A stretch of 48,358 bases of DNA. Origin: Clostridium sp. LS (GTDB taxonomy: Bacteria > Bacillota > Clostridia > Clostridiales > Clostridiaceae). The position numbers and the translations under genes are program-made. The notes beneath the pieces are model-generated. The model was not told the DNA's origin. It did no database searches and saw only the letters and a program-made list of their open reading frames with translations. The stretch lies in NCBI RefSeq assembly GCF_002760435.1, contig NZ_AUUU01000015.1, positions 1-48,358 of the forward strand, read 5' to 3'. This document shows positions 17,455 to 26,947 of the stretch, in pieces. How positions within the stretch are numbered: position 1 is the first letter of the stretch; each line of letters begins with the position of its first letter.

Positions 17455-18993
17455 TTATTTTAGAATGCTATATCTAAACTCTGAAAATTCAGCGATTCCC
17501 CCAACTTCTTTTGTAGAAAACAAAAACAATCCCAAACGGCATCCCACAAACTGATCCATTTTCCATACAATATTGTGTGTGATACCTAATTTAATCCATT
17601 CTTCTCCATCCTGATAATAAAACTCACACTCGTCTTTATTATTTACGAAATATCCATATGCCTTAAGCATAACTTTATTTCCCTTTATAGGAACCCTAGC
17701 ATATTCAACTCCAGGTTCATTGTCTATCAAGTTTCCAAAGACAGATTTGTCATCAGTTTCTCTTGCTAACATTACCAAATAATATTTGTCTTCTTCTTTA
17801 GTGAGTGCAATCAACCCGTATGAACTGATCAAGAAGCATAAACCAGCATAATCACCATTTTTAAGCTCGCTACCATCTAAATTTACAGTTGCTTCACACG
17901 CAGGTCCCATAGCACGTTGTGTCAGTGTATTTACTGCATAATTTAAATTCGGACTTATTTTTCCTGAATGGATACGATATGTTCCTGGCTTTTCTGTTAC
18001 TGACCATAAATTATTTGATGGTGTATGATTCCACTGCCAGATATCTTTTATATGAATCTTGTCTTTCTCATCCAGTTTATAAATAAAATCATCATCTCCA
18101 ACAAGCGGTTTATACTTATAATTTGGTCGTGTACTCGGAATCTCAATGTATTCAGGAGCATTTTTATCGAATACCGGAAAATCGTTTTCCCAATGCATCG
18201 GTACAAGAACAGGTATACGGCCAACAGCACCGTGATCTTGAAATAACATTCCATACCATTTTCCTTCTGGAGTATCTACGATTCCTCCTTGAGCAATACC
18301 TAAATTATGATATCCCATATCATCATCAAAAACATCTCCACCAACAAATTCACCTTCTAAAGAATTAGCCACAAAACAAGCCTGAGTTCTGCGATGATGC
18401 CCAGCCTTTAATATATGAATAAAAAATGCATAATACTTACCATTAATTTTATAGAAATGAGCACCTTCGTAACCAAGGTAAAATTCTTGTGTCTCTTTTA
18501 CAATTATTCTATTTATTCCACCTGGTTTAGGACCCGAAAGCTCCTCATTTAATTCTGTGAGATAAATCTCAGTGTTACCGTAAATAATATAAATTCTGTC
18601 ATCATCGTCAAATAGCAATGAACAATCGTGATAGAAGCCTTCTATTATTTGTTTTTTCCAAGGTCCAGCTATACCAGTAGCTGTATACAGATATGTCTTT
18701 TGCGTATCATTTGCTACAAAACACACATAAAATCTGCCCTTATGGTAACGAAGAGAGGCTGCCCACATACCCTTTCCATAAATATGTTTTTCACCTTCTA
18801 ATTTTTGATTTGGTGTATCATCTAAAGTTTCATATACATAGGTTGCCACTTCCCAGTTTATAAGATCATAAGAACGCATAATGACGCAGCCTGGCATAAA
18901 ATGCATTGTTGTAGTAATCATATAATAAGTATCATCTACTCGTATTATATCTGGATCTGGATAGTCAGCCCAAATAATGGGATTATTTCTCAT
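17455..18993 (-). CDS. GH43 beta-xylosidase/arabinofuranosidase with C-terminal beta-sandwich
   Basis: A 512-residue cytoplasmic protein with no signal peptide. The N-terminal five-bladed propeller (about residues 1-300) has the GH43 catalytic triad: Asp in ADYPDPD (about 9-15), Asp in FYHDCSLLF and Glu in YEGAHFYK. The C-terminal 200 residues form a concanavalin-like beta-sandwich of the beta-xylosidase type, often needed to shape the active site. The likely role is removal of xylose or arabinose from imported xylo-oligosaccharides. AGGAGG lies before the ATG, and the GH39 stop is only 16 bp upstream, so the pair is one transcript. It differs clearly from the second GH43 in the cluster, implying a different linkage specificity. 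Confidence 0.86.
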   Translation of the reverse strand: MRNNPIIWADYPDPDIIRVDDTYYMITTTMHFMPGCVIMRSYDLINWEVATYVYETLDDTPNQKLEGEKHIYGKGMWAASLRYHKGRFYVCFVANDTQKTYLYTATGIAGPWKKQIIEGFYHDCSLLFDDDDRIYIIYGNTEIYLTELNEELSGPKPGGINRIIVKETQEFYLGYEGAHFYKINGKYYAFFIHILKAGHHRRTQACFVANSLEGEFVGGDVFDDDMGYHNLGIAQGGIVDTPEGKWYGMLFQDHGAVGRIPVLVPMHWENDFPVFDKNAPEYIEIPSTRPNYKYKPLVGDDDFIYKLDEKDKIHIKDIWQWNHTPSNNLWSVTEKPGTYRIHSGKISPNLNYAVNTLTQRAMGPACEATVNLDGSELKNGDYAGLCFLISSYGLIALTKEEDKYYLVMLARETDDKSVFGNLIDNEPGVEYARVPIKGNKVMLKAYGYFVNNKDECEFYYQDGEEWIKLGITHNIVWKMDQFVGCRLGLFLFSTKEVGGIAEFSEFRYSILK

Positions 18994-19009
18994 ATTAGAG
19001 CCTCCTCTC

Positions 19010-20505
19010 TTATTTTAAATATATATATCCTCTATCACTTTTTTGATTTACTGGAAATACTTCAAAATATGTCAAAGCATTCTTGCTTAGATTTAGCTTT
19101 ATCGTAATCTTCTCCTCATCCGCAAGCATTCGCTCTGTAGCAACTAATGGCATTGAGCTTGCACGAAGTAATGCATTCTGTGCAGGTGTCGGATATGCTG
19201 GCTCTCCAATATCATGCCAAATCTTAAGTGGATTACAACATGTTTCATCAACAGTTTTAACTAATAGGCATGAGACTCTTGGCCCATCGGTAACGTAATA
19301 TTTAGCTCCAAGTTTTGGTCTGCCTCAGTATTTTTTATTAAATTCCATGCAACACCTCTATAACTTCCGTCTTGTGCCTGCACTATAACGGCTTCTTCAG
19401 ATCGGTGTACACACTCGCCTTGTAGCTCTTTAAAGAATGCAAATGTCCAAAAGGTTGGTTTAGGGATTACACCATTAGCAACAAGACCAAATCCACCATG
19501 GAATGGAGTAAATGGAACTCCATTTTCTTCAAAAATATCTCCAAACGTCCAATAAGAGTATGAGGCATTACAATCACCTAAGCTAGAAAGAAGCTTAGCA
19601 ATATAAGTAGCATTTACATTTTGATCGTGTAATGGACAATTTGGAATGTAAGAAGTATTAAATTCCGTTATATGAATATCAATGCCTCGATATTCTTCAT
19701 AGATATCTACAATATCTCTAGTTATTTGCAATTCTCTAATTAAGTCCTCTGGCTCACGCAACTCTTGATATCCATAGTGCCCGATGAATTCCGGCGCTTC
19801 TGTTGCATAAGCATGTCTTGTCACGAAATCTATGGGCGCAGAATTTTCGTGGCAAAAATTCACGAAATCCTTCATCCAGTTAACATCATCAACGCCACAA
19901 ATTGCAGGCCCTCCAACTTTAAATCTTTTATCAAGCTCTTTAATTGCCTTAGCTGTGAATTCATACAATTTAAAATATTCCTGCTTGTCTGCATCTTTCC
20001 AGAAAACGCTCAGATTCGGTTCATTCCATACCTCAATCGGCCATTTTACCACTTCATCTTTACCATAGCGTTCCATTAAATGGCTTAATGTTGCTTGAAC
20101 AAGAGCCTTCCATCCCTCATAACTTTTGGGTGGTGTCACGTTTCCTTTCCAATAAAACACCGTTTGATCTCCAGAAGCCAGCTTCTCTGGCATAAATCCT
20201 AATTCCAAAAATGGACGTATCCCAAGTTCAAGATAAGAATCCATAACCATATCAAGATACGTAAAATTATACTCTGCAGCTATATTGCCAAGATCATCCT
20301 TATACTCCTGATAAATTGCCATGTCATCAGAAAACAATCCATGTCCACGAATATGGGAAAAATGTATGTTATCCTGAACATATTTTAATTGTTCTTGATA
20401 AGCTTTATGAAGTGCAAGTCCCATTCTTCCCGTTCCAATACAAAACAATGCATTATTGTTAAATGAAAATTTTTTTCCCTTTATTATTGAATAATGTTTA
20501 ATCAT
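19010..20505 (-). pseudogene. GH39 beta-xylosidase, frameshifted near the C-terminus
   Basis: The first frame (19261-20505) encodes 414 residues of a GH39 xylosidase, with acid/base Glu in EVWNEPNLSVFW (about Glu162) and nucleophile Glu in IHITEFNTSY (about Glu281). It stops after LPMGQESHAY. In the -1 frame the GH39 C-terminus continues: CLLVKTVDETCCNPLKIWHD, then IGEPAYPTPAQNALLRASSM and on to YIYLK at 19010. Joined, the product would be about 500 residues, the normal family length. The shift must lie between about 19262 and 19333, because the second frame meets a TGA just upstream. A one-base deletion, or an error in the sequence, explains it. No classic slippery heptamer is seen. Without the tail the protein loses the last strands of its C-terminal beta-domain and may be unstable. 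Confidence 0.85.
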
Positions 20506-20573
20506 ATATTATCTTCTTACCTTTCTTACTTACATGCTTATCCACTAAATCTCTAAAACTTAGTGTTTTTGAA

Positions 20574-20598
20574 GGAGTTGCTGATATCCAGCCACTCC
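20574..20598 (-). other. Inter-cistronic stem-loop between GH10 and GH39
   Basis: GGAGTTGCTG and CAGCCACTCC pair around a 5-base loop, with no U-tract following on the minus strand. CACTAA/TTAGTG close by (20543-20565) adds a second small stem. This suggests an mRNA-stabilising or processing hairpin within the operon rather than a terminator. The rest of the 230-bp gap shows nothing else. Confidence 0.5.
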
Positions 20599-20735
20599 TC
20601 CCTGATAATTCTTCTTATGCTATGATCCATCAAAGTTATAAGTTTGCTTAGTAAAAAATTAGCGGATACTTGGATTAGAATAACAATTTACTTCCCTTTC
20701 ATATTCATACTACTATTTCCCTTGAATATTTAAAA

Positions 20736-23012
20736 TTAATCAACAAGTTTTAAATTGCCTACATTACTCATAGTAGACCAAGTTTGACCAGTTGAATCAG
20801 ACCAGATATTTACTCCGTTTCTTACACCTCCTGCAGCGTCATTTACTTGAGCATCAAATCCTATAATTTGATTAGTTACAGCCTCGTTGTGTAAAGGTAT
20901 GGCCATTTCTACTATATATCCATTATCAGTTACTTTTGTGGCTGATTTGAATTTATCAGTAATCCTGCTTCCACCACCACTTTGTTCATTATCATAATTA
21001 ACTCTATATTGAGCATCATCATTATCATAGGCTGAAGTTCTTGCATTATTCTCGTCTATAAATGCCTCAACTGAATCTTGCTCATATGCATTTTTACTAG
21101 ATTTATCTAAATTACTATCTGTAACTTCATATAATGCATATATATAATCCTTATCCCATAAAGTTCTAACCTTAGCCTTAGCTGCATTATTACCTTGTAC
21201 ACTCACATCTGTGCTTATAACATTAGCACTATTCCATATATCATCGATATTACCATCAATATCAGGAGTTCCTTTTTTAGTTTCTACTGATTTTGACTCA
21301 GGATTACATACTAAAGTTCCACCATTTTCTGGTTTCATTATTCCATCACTTACATAATCATTCCAAACTACTGAGGAATTTAAGATTCCATAAGTATCAT
21401 AATCATTAATTTTCATATCAAATTTAAGTTCAGTTGCCACTTTAGGCTGAATACTACCTAATGGTAATTTAGCTTGTATTTGATATCCTTTTGATGTTGA
21501 AATAACTTTAACTGTATCACTATTAGTATTACGTTTAACTGAATATTTCACATATTTACCTGTACCATCATCTATAAATATATCTGCTCCATCATTATTT
21601 GCAACTGTCACATCATTTACATCTGCAAGAACATATAGATTATTTGAATCCCACATGGTTTTCACTTTAGCTGTAGCTCCATCTATTCCTCTTATATATG
21701 CGTTAACATCAAAAGGCTTAACCATCATCCATTTTGGATCCAAAGCATTTCCAATAACAGGTGCTCCATTTGAAATACTTGTTTTTTGCTTAAACACATT
21801 AACCTTTGAGGGATCAACAAGTGCCCAATAAGCTGGTTTAGCCTGTAAGCTTCTATCAAAAAGTAGTGGAGAATCTGGTCTATTCTTTACTGGGAAATTA
21901 TCTAACCATGTATCATCATCTGAACCTCCCCAGAACATAACCAAGCCTAAATTACCTTTTTTAGCTTCTTCTTTATAGACATCAAATATTGCTTTATATT
22001 GACTTGCTTCTTGTGCTAGAATATCATCTGTAACTGTCTTTGTACCTTCATTATTACCACTATAAATAGACATATCTAATTCTGTAACTTGAACAGTGAA
22101 TTTGGGATTATATTTTTTTAAACTTGCAAACTTCTCAATATCATCTTTGATTTGCCCAGCTGAAGGACTATACATAGAAATATGACTTTGAAGACCTACA
22201 CCACCTACAGGAATGCCTTTTTTAAGCATTCTCTCAACTAAATTATATAAATCATCTCTCTTCCTAGTACTTCCTTCAGTGCCGTAATCGTTTATAATCA
22301 GTGTAGCATCCGGATCAGCTTCGTGGGCATACTTAAAGGCTAATTCAATATAATCGTCATCGTAGCCATCACCATCAATATCTCCTATTATAGATTTCCA
22401 CTTTGACTTTTCATCATCACCTCTCAAACCACTTTTGTCAGAAATAACTTCATTTACAACATCCCAATACTTTATCTTTCCTTTATAGCGGCCAACTACA
22501 GTTTTTATATGCTTTTCCATTCTACTTCTTAATTGTTCCCTTGTAGCAGGCTTAGCTTTATCAGTTGGATTTTGGAAAAACCAATCAGGTATTTGACTAT
22601 GCCAAACCAAAGTATGTCCCCTTAATATCATGTTGTTTTCTTCACCAAACTTTACATACTTATCTGCATCATCCCAATGAAAATTGCCTTCAGTTGGCTG
22701 CAGTGCATCAGGTTTCATAAAGTTACCTGGTACTAATGCATTATATTGATATTTTATGAATCCAGAATGAGGATTACTACTATCCATCATACTTGGATTA
22801 AGTTCTGTTCCAACTGGGAAATAATCTTTAAATACATCTTTTAATGCTGGAATATCCCTTTGATAATCTTGTTTAACTACTTGAGTTTGTGCTGATGTAT
22901 TTCCTGCATCTGCTAATGCAGGTTCACAATTAACAGTTGTATATATTCCACTAAATAAAGAACCTGCAATAATTAAACTCATCAATTTTAATCTTTTTTT
23001 CTTACTAAACAA
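20736..23012 (-). CDS. Secreted endo-1,4-beta-xylanase, GH10 with two C-terminal CBM9-like modules
   Basis: A protein of about 758 residues. The signal peptide (SKKKRLK, core LMSLIIAGSLFSGIYT) is followed by a GH10 barrel with acid/base Glu in YWDVVNEV and nucleophile Glu in VQVTELDMS (about 199 and 322 counted from the upstream ATG). Two CBM9-like modules follow (about 425-590 and 590-769, same numbering); these bind reducing ends of glycans. A TTG start at 23012 is chosen because GGGGAGATATAGG lies right before it; the ATG at 23045 has no good site. Unusually, a DIDGDGYDD calcium-loop-like insert interrupts the barrel after WKSIIG. The enzyme cuts xylan outside the cell for the ABC importer. 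It lies between the second GH43 and GH39 genes in the operon. Confidence 0.92.
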   Translation of the reverse strand: MFSKKKRLKLMSLIIAGSLFSGIYTTVNCEPALADAGNTSAQTQVVKQDYQRDIPALKDVFKDYFPVGTELNPSMMDSSNPHSGFIKYQYNALVPGNFMKPDALQPTEGNFHWDDADKYVKFGEENNMILRGHTLVWHSQIPDWFFQNPTDKAKPATREQLRSRMEKHIKTVVGRYKGKIKYWDVVNEVISDKSGLRGDDEKSKWKSIIGDIDGDGYDDDYIELAFKYAHEADPDATLIINDYGTEGSTRKRDDLYNLVERMLKKGIPVGGVGLQSHISMYSPSAGQIKDDIEKFASLKKYNPKFTVQVTELDMSIYSGNNEGTKTVTDDILAQEASQYKAIFDVYKEEAKKGNLGLVMFWGGSDDDTWLDNFPVKNRPDSPLLFDRSLQAKPAYWALVDPSKVNVFKQKTSISNGAPVIGNALDPKWMMVKPFDVNAYIRGIDGATAKVKTMWDSNNLYVLADVNDVTVANNDGADIFIDDGTGKYVKYSVKRNTNSDTVKVISTSKGYQIQAKLPLGSIQPKVATELKFDMKINDYDTYGILNSSVVWNDYVSDGIMKPENGGTLVCNPESKSVETKKGTPDIDGNIDDIWNSANVISTDVSVQGNNAAKAKVRTLWDKDYIYALYEVTDSNLDKSSKNAYEQDSVEAFIDENNARTSAYDNDDAQYRVNYDNEQSGGGSRITDKFKSATKVTDNGYIVEMAIPLHNEAVTNQIIGFDAQVNDAAGGVRNGVNIWSDSTGQTWSTMSNVGNLKLVD

Positions 23013-23131
23013 CCTATATCTCCCCTTATTACAATATTCATACATATAATTTCAATTAAAAATTAACTTTTCTTATGTTTAATGTAATATTTAATATTAT
23101 TTTTTGAGAAATAGTCATATATTGAAGTATA

Positions 23132-24670
23132 TTATTTATACTCAAACCAGTAGAAATCTGCATAATTATCAGTGGTTTTTCCATTACTACTTGCATACAT
23201 TCCGATTGTACATCCTACAAATCCGCCTGCTACTTCTGTACTTAAATTTTTAGTGCTAACATCCTTTTGTAATAACTTATAACTAGTACCATCTATTCCA
23301 TAATATAAATCTAATTTCTGTCCCTTGCTTACCATTTTCAAACAGAGTTTACTAGAATTTATTTCAACTTCATTAATTAATATATCTTTGCCATTATTAC
23401 ACTCTATAATTTGTAATACTTCTCTTCCATTTCTCTGAGTACATTCATATCTAATATGATATTCATTGCTCTGAACAATAGCTATTCCTGCACTTTCATT
23501 TTCATTATTCGGATTAAATTCCATCATGGTAGATATAATATAATGATACTCTTTTTGTCTAATCCCTATATAAGCTGGGTTATCTAAATCTTTTAAAGAT
23601 TGCTCTTTCAAGTATAGGCGCAGACAACCTTCTTTTTCTGTTAGTGAATATAAATTTTCACTTGGATTTCTTAAAAATACCCAAGTATTATCTAACTCTT
23701 TTCCATAAAAATGATAGCAAGACTCCTTAGGTTCTACTTCATATTCTAAAAGTTCGTGATCTTGCTCCAATTCTAATATTCCAGAGCCTGGATTTGCTAC
23801 TGGCCATCCCCCTTCCCAGGTAACTTTAGCTAAAAAAGTTTCTCTTCCAGTATTGCAATATCCATCACAGGTTCTACTTGCTAACATTACCATAAACCAC
23901 TTATCATCTTGTGTTTTAACTAAGTCTCCATGTCCAACATGCTTTATTGGATAACTTTTTCCTAAATGTCTATGAGTAATTATAGGATTACGCGGACATC
24001 CTTCATATTTTCCGTAAATAAATGCACTTCTTGCAATAGTAACACAGTGCTCAGGGCCTGTCCCTCCTTCAGCTATCATTAAATAATAATAATCATCTTT
24101 CTTATAAAGATGGGGACCTTCGGGCCATATTACATCCCTTAGTGCACCTTTCCAGATTTTATGGCTATCACCTACAAGGCACATGTTATTCAAATCTAAT
24201 TCTTGAATCCAAACTTCCCAATCTCCATTGTAGCGTACACCTTCTGGATTTGGTCTTGTTCCTATATAATATGCCTTTCCATCATCATCGAAAAATAGGC
24301 TTGGATCAATGCCTATTGCTCCTTCTAACCAATATGGATCAGACCATGGTCCTTCAGGCTTTTCTGCTGTTACAATAAAGTTCCCTCCGTGAGAGATATT
24401 TGTGGTAATTAAATAATAGATTCCATTGTTATAGCGCAAGGTAGGTGCAAATATTCCCTGAGAATGACCTGCGCCCTCTAAATTAAGTTGCGATTTTCTA
24501 GTTAATACGTTTCCAATCTGTCTCCAATTAACTAAATCCTTACTATGAAAGATTGGAACTCCTGGAAAATATGCAAAGGTAGAAGTTACTAAATAAAAGT
24601 CCTCTCCTACCGCACATATTGATGGATCTGGATAAAATCCAGATAAAATTGGATTTTTTATTTTATTCAT
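23132..24670 (-). CDS. GH43 beta-xylosidase (XynB type)
   Basis: A 512-residue cytoplasmic enzyme of the XynB/beta-xylosidase subgroup: NPILSGFYPDPSI (base Asp), AIGIDPSLFFDDDG (second Asp) and WPEGPHLYKKDDYYYL (acid Glu). The NLEGAGHSQGIFAPTLRY segment is typical of this subgroup. The C-terminal half (about residues 310-512) is the usual beta-sandwich domain. It releases xylose, and possibly arabinose, from the non-reducing end of xylo-oligosaccharides. It starts 10 bp after the GH8 stop, so the two are tightly coupled; the GH8 enzyme attacks the opposite, reducing end. There is no secretion signal, consistent with action on imported oligomers. Confidence 0.9.
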   Translation of the reverse strand: MNKIKNPILSGFYPDPSICAVGEDFYLVTSTFAYFPGVPIFHSKDLVNWRQIGNVLTRKSQLNLEGAGHSQGIFAPTLRYNNGIYYLITTNISHGGNFIVTAEKPEGPWSDPYWLEGAIGIDPSLFFDDDGKAYYIGTRPNPEGVRYNGDWEVWIQELDLNNMCLVGDSHKIWKGALRDVIWPEGPHLYKKDDYYYLMIAEGGTGPEHCVTIARSAFIYGKYEGCPRNPIITHRHLGKSYPIKHVGHGDLVKTQDDKWFMVMLASRTCDGYCNTGRETFLAKVTWEGGWPVANPGSGILELEQDHELLEYEVEPKESCYHFYGKELDNTWVFLRNPSENLYSLTEKEGCLRLYLKEQSLKDLDNPAYIGIRQKEYHYIISTMMEFNPNNENESAGIAIVQSNEYHIRYECTQRNGREVLQIIECNNGKDILINEVEINSSKLCLKMVSKGQKLDLYYGIDGTSYKLLQKDVSTKNLSTEVAGGFVGCTIGMYASSNGKTTDNYADFYWFEYK

Positions 24671-24680
24671 TTTTACTTCC

Positions 24681-25817
24681 CTACTTCCAAATTCTATAAT
24701 TTCCGCTCAGTGCCAAGAATGCGAATAAATATAAACAATTATCATAATATCTTCTTTCACCTGTTCTAAGTTGTGTATTCCAAAATAAGTCAACGCATTC
24801 TTTTCTATACTTTCCTTTACTAGCTAAAGAAGCCATTGCATTAGTTGCTATAATTGCCACCGGGTGCAGGGCTTTTTCTTCAATAATTGTGCCATCTATC
24901 TCATAAACTAAATCCGCCTTACCTTTAACTGTTTCACAGAAGAAAGTCTGAATTTTATCTGCACATACACATTCCCATTCTGATTTTCCAAACCATTCAT
25001 AAGATAAACCTAGGTTAGCTGGCACTCTATATGCATCACTATAATATCTTTCATGATACTCCCTAGCCCAAGGTGAATCGCAAGGTACTCCATCATACTT
25101 CGAATACTCTGGTGCCAAACCTGTAATAGGATGACAAGCTTTTTTCAGATATTCTCTGCTACATTCAGCCGCTTCTTTCCAAAATTCACGATCTTCTTCA
25201 TTACACCAAAGAGAAAATAATTCATAGAAATGTGGTAAATGATATGAAGGATCAGTAAAGTCAAGGTTTGGAACAAATTTTATTAATTTATTTGTTGGTT
25301 CCCACATTGGAGTTCCTGGTTCCTTTTCCCCTTTATGAATACATTCATGAAGAAGTTCTCTTGCCTCTTTTGAGTAATTAAAAATTCCTTCTCCATCACC
25401 CCATCTATTTGAGGCGAAAAACAATGCCATTGCAAAATATTCTTCTCCATCAGGTGCTGGCCCATAAGCATTCTTTTCTCCATTCAGTTTAGCAGACCAC
25501 GCAAAATAGCCTTTATTCCAGCCTTCATCCATATACATATAAGTTTTTGCCCATTTCCAAAGCCTGTCAAATTCTTCTTTCATATTCCTTTGAACACACA
25601 TCATCATTGCATAAGACATACCTTCAGTTCTAGCATCATTGTTGCCTGTATCAACAAAGTAAGCCATATCATCCCCAACGGGATGATATAATCTTTCTGA
25701 TTCATTTCCATAAAAAATAGTATTATAAATGTCAGTTAATCTTTTTTCGATTTCCTCGTCAGAATATCCATATTCTTTAAGGACATTATGGTAGGAATTT
25801 GTTTCATAAGCACTCAT
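24681..25817 (-). CDS. Reducing-end xylose-releasing exo-oligoxylanase, GH8 (Rex)
   Basis: A cytoplasmic GH8 enzyme of about 378 residues. The family motif VDTGNNDARTEGMSYAMM carries the general acid Glu, and DGEEYFAMALFFASNRWG contributes a further conserved acidic segment. The (alpha/alpha)6-type sequence, length and lack of a signal peptide match Rex enzymes, which remove xylose from the reducing end of xylo-oligosaccharides, rather than secreted GH8 endoglucanases. The start is set at MSAYET because AGGAG lies 10 bases before it; the ATG six codons earlier overlaps that site. It is the first hydrolase gene after the ABC permeases, separated from them by a 19-bp perfect stem-loop. Confidence 0.88.
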   Translation of the reverse strand: MSAYETNSYHNVLKEYGYSDEEIEKRLTDIYNTIFYGNESERLYHPVGDDMAYFVDTGNNDARTEGMSYAMMMCVQRNMKEEFDRLWKWAKTYMYMDEGWNKGYFAWSAKLNGEKNAYGPAPDGEEYFAMALFFASNRWGDGEGIFNYSKEARELLHECIHKGEKEPGTPMWEPTNKLIKFVPNLDFTDPSYHLPHFYELFSLWCNEEDREFWKEAAECSREYLKKACHPITGLAPEYSKYDGVPCDSPWAREYHERYYSDAYRVPANLGLSYEWFGKSEWECVCADKIQTFFCETVKGKADLVYEIDGTIIEEKALHPVAIIATNAMASLASKGKYRKECVDLFWNTQLRTGERRYYDNCLYLFAFLALSGNYRIWK

Positions 25818-25956
25818 TCTACTTCTACTCCTCATGTGACATAATTGAAAATTTGATTTCTTCTTGAACTTTTATTCAATATCTAATTTATCATATAGAT
25901 TTATTACAGGCATGCAATGGTATATTCACTAAACCTTATTTGTATATCTTCACCAG

Positions 25957-26005
25957 AAATCATAAATATTTTTATAGTTTTTCGTAATAAAAATATTTAT
26001 GATTT
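25957..26005 (-). other. Perfect 19-bp stem-loop between ABC permease and GH8
   Basis: AAATCATAAATATTTTTAT (25957-25975) is the exact reverse complement of 25987-26005, with an 11-base loop. No long U-tract follows on the minus strand. It probably protects or partly ends the upstream transporter mRNA, giving different expression of transporter and hydrolases. Confidence 0.6.
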
Positions 26006-26034
26006 GGTAAGCTACCACATAAGTCTAGTCTCCT

Positions 26035-26934
26035 TTATTCTTTTACTCCTCCAATAGTAAGCCCTGTTACAAAATATCTTTGTAAGAATGGATATAGACA
26101 AACGATTGGCAATGCAGTTACGATTGTAGCTGCTGCTCGAATAGATTTTGGTGTGACCATGCTTCCTGCATTTTTAGCTGCATCTATTGCACCTGCTCCA
26201 TTTCCCTGTTGCATTGCAGATGATAATAATTTCATAAGTTCATACTGTAATGTTGTCAAATTTATATTTTGTGAGTTATAGAGCATTGCATCAAACCATG
26301 AATTCCATTGATCTACTGCTACAAATAATGCAACGGTTGCAAGTACAGGTTTACATAAAGGCAAAATAATTTGAACAAAAATTCTAAATTCTCCTGCACC
26401 ATCAATCTTAGCTGATTCAACTAAACTATCAGGTAATCCATTTATAAAAGTTCTGATTACAATCATGTTAAATACATAAACTAAACCAGGTAATATATAC
26501 ACTAAGTAGTTATTAGTTAAATGTAAGGTTTTCATTAAAACGTAAATTGGAATCATTCCACCATTAACATACATTGTTAATACATAAAAGATTGATAACT
26601 GTTTCTTAAACATAAACTCTTTTCTGCTTAGTATATATGCAAGCATTGCTGATAAGAACACATTAAGCACTGTAGCAATTACAGTTCTTGAGACTGATAT
26701 AAATGCACCTTGCATTAAGTTCTGATTATTAAATACTGTTTGATAATTTTTCATGGAAAATACTCTTGGCCATAGATAAATTCCACCACGTACTGTATCA
26801 ATACCATCATTAAATGAAACAGCTAATGTATTTAAAATAGGATATAAGGTAACAATTACGAATAATACCATGAATATCCCTATAATACTGTCAAAAATAA
26901 TATCACTTTTACTTCTCTTTTTTAATCCTGCCAT
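26035..26934 (-). CDS. Carbohydrate ABC transporter permease (LplC/YtcP type)
   Basis: A membrane protein of about 299 residues with six predicted TM segments and the binding-protein-dependent permease EAA-type loop, visible as LPDSLVESAKIDGAGEFRIFVQIILPLCKPV (about residues 175-205). The C-terminus ends FLQRYFVTGLTIGGVKE, a signature of the CUT1 LplC/YtcP branch. The start MAGLKK is preceded by AGGAGGAG; the longer frame adds 20 residues overlapping the upstream gene. It works with the preceding permease and the lipoprotein to import xylo-oligosaccharides or aldouronates. No ATPase is encoded here, so a shared MsmK-like ATPase from elsewhere is expected. Confidence 0.9.
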   Translation of the reverse strand: MAGLKKRSKSDIIFDSIIGIFMVLFVIVTLYPILNTLAVSFNDGIDTVRGGIYLWPRVFSMKNYQTVFNNQNLMQGAFISVSRTVIATVLNVFLSAMLAYILSRKEFMFKKQLSIFYVLTMYVNGGMIPIYVLMKTLHLTNNYLVYILPGLVYVFNMIVIRTFINGLPDSLVESAKIDGAGEFRIFVQIILPLCKPVLATVALFVAVDQWNSWFDAMLYNSQNINLTTLQYELMKLLSSAMQQGNGAGAIDAAKNAGSMVTPKSIRAAATIVTALPIVCLYPFLQRYFVTGLTIGGVKE

Positions 26935-26947
26935 TAATACTCCTCCT

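Noticed and set aside
18048..18254. 68-residue minus-strand frame inside the first GH43 gene
   Set aside because: It overlaps the GH43 coding region in another frame and has no ribosome site or recognisable sequence.
19083..19298. Plus-strand 71-residue frame opposite the GH39 tail
   Set aside because: It is antisense to the conserved GH39 C-terminal segment; its openness reflects that coding region.
19262..19333. Programmed -1 frameshift in GH39
   Set aside because: No slippery heptamer followed by a pseudoknot is visible, and GH39 enzymes are not known to use recoding; mutation or sequence error is simpler.
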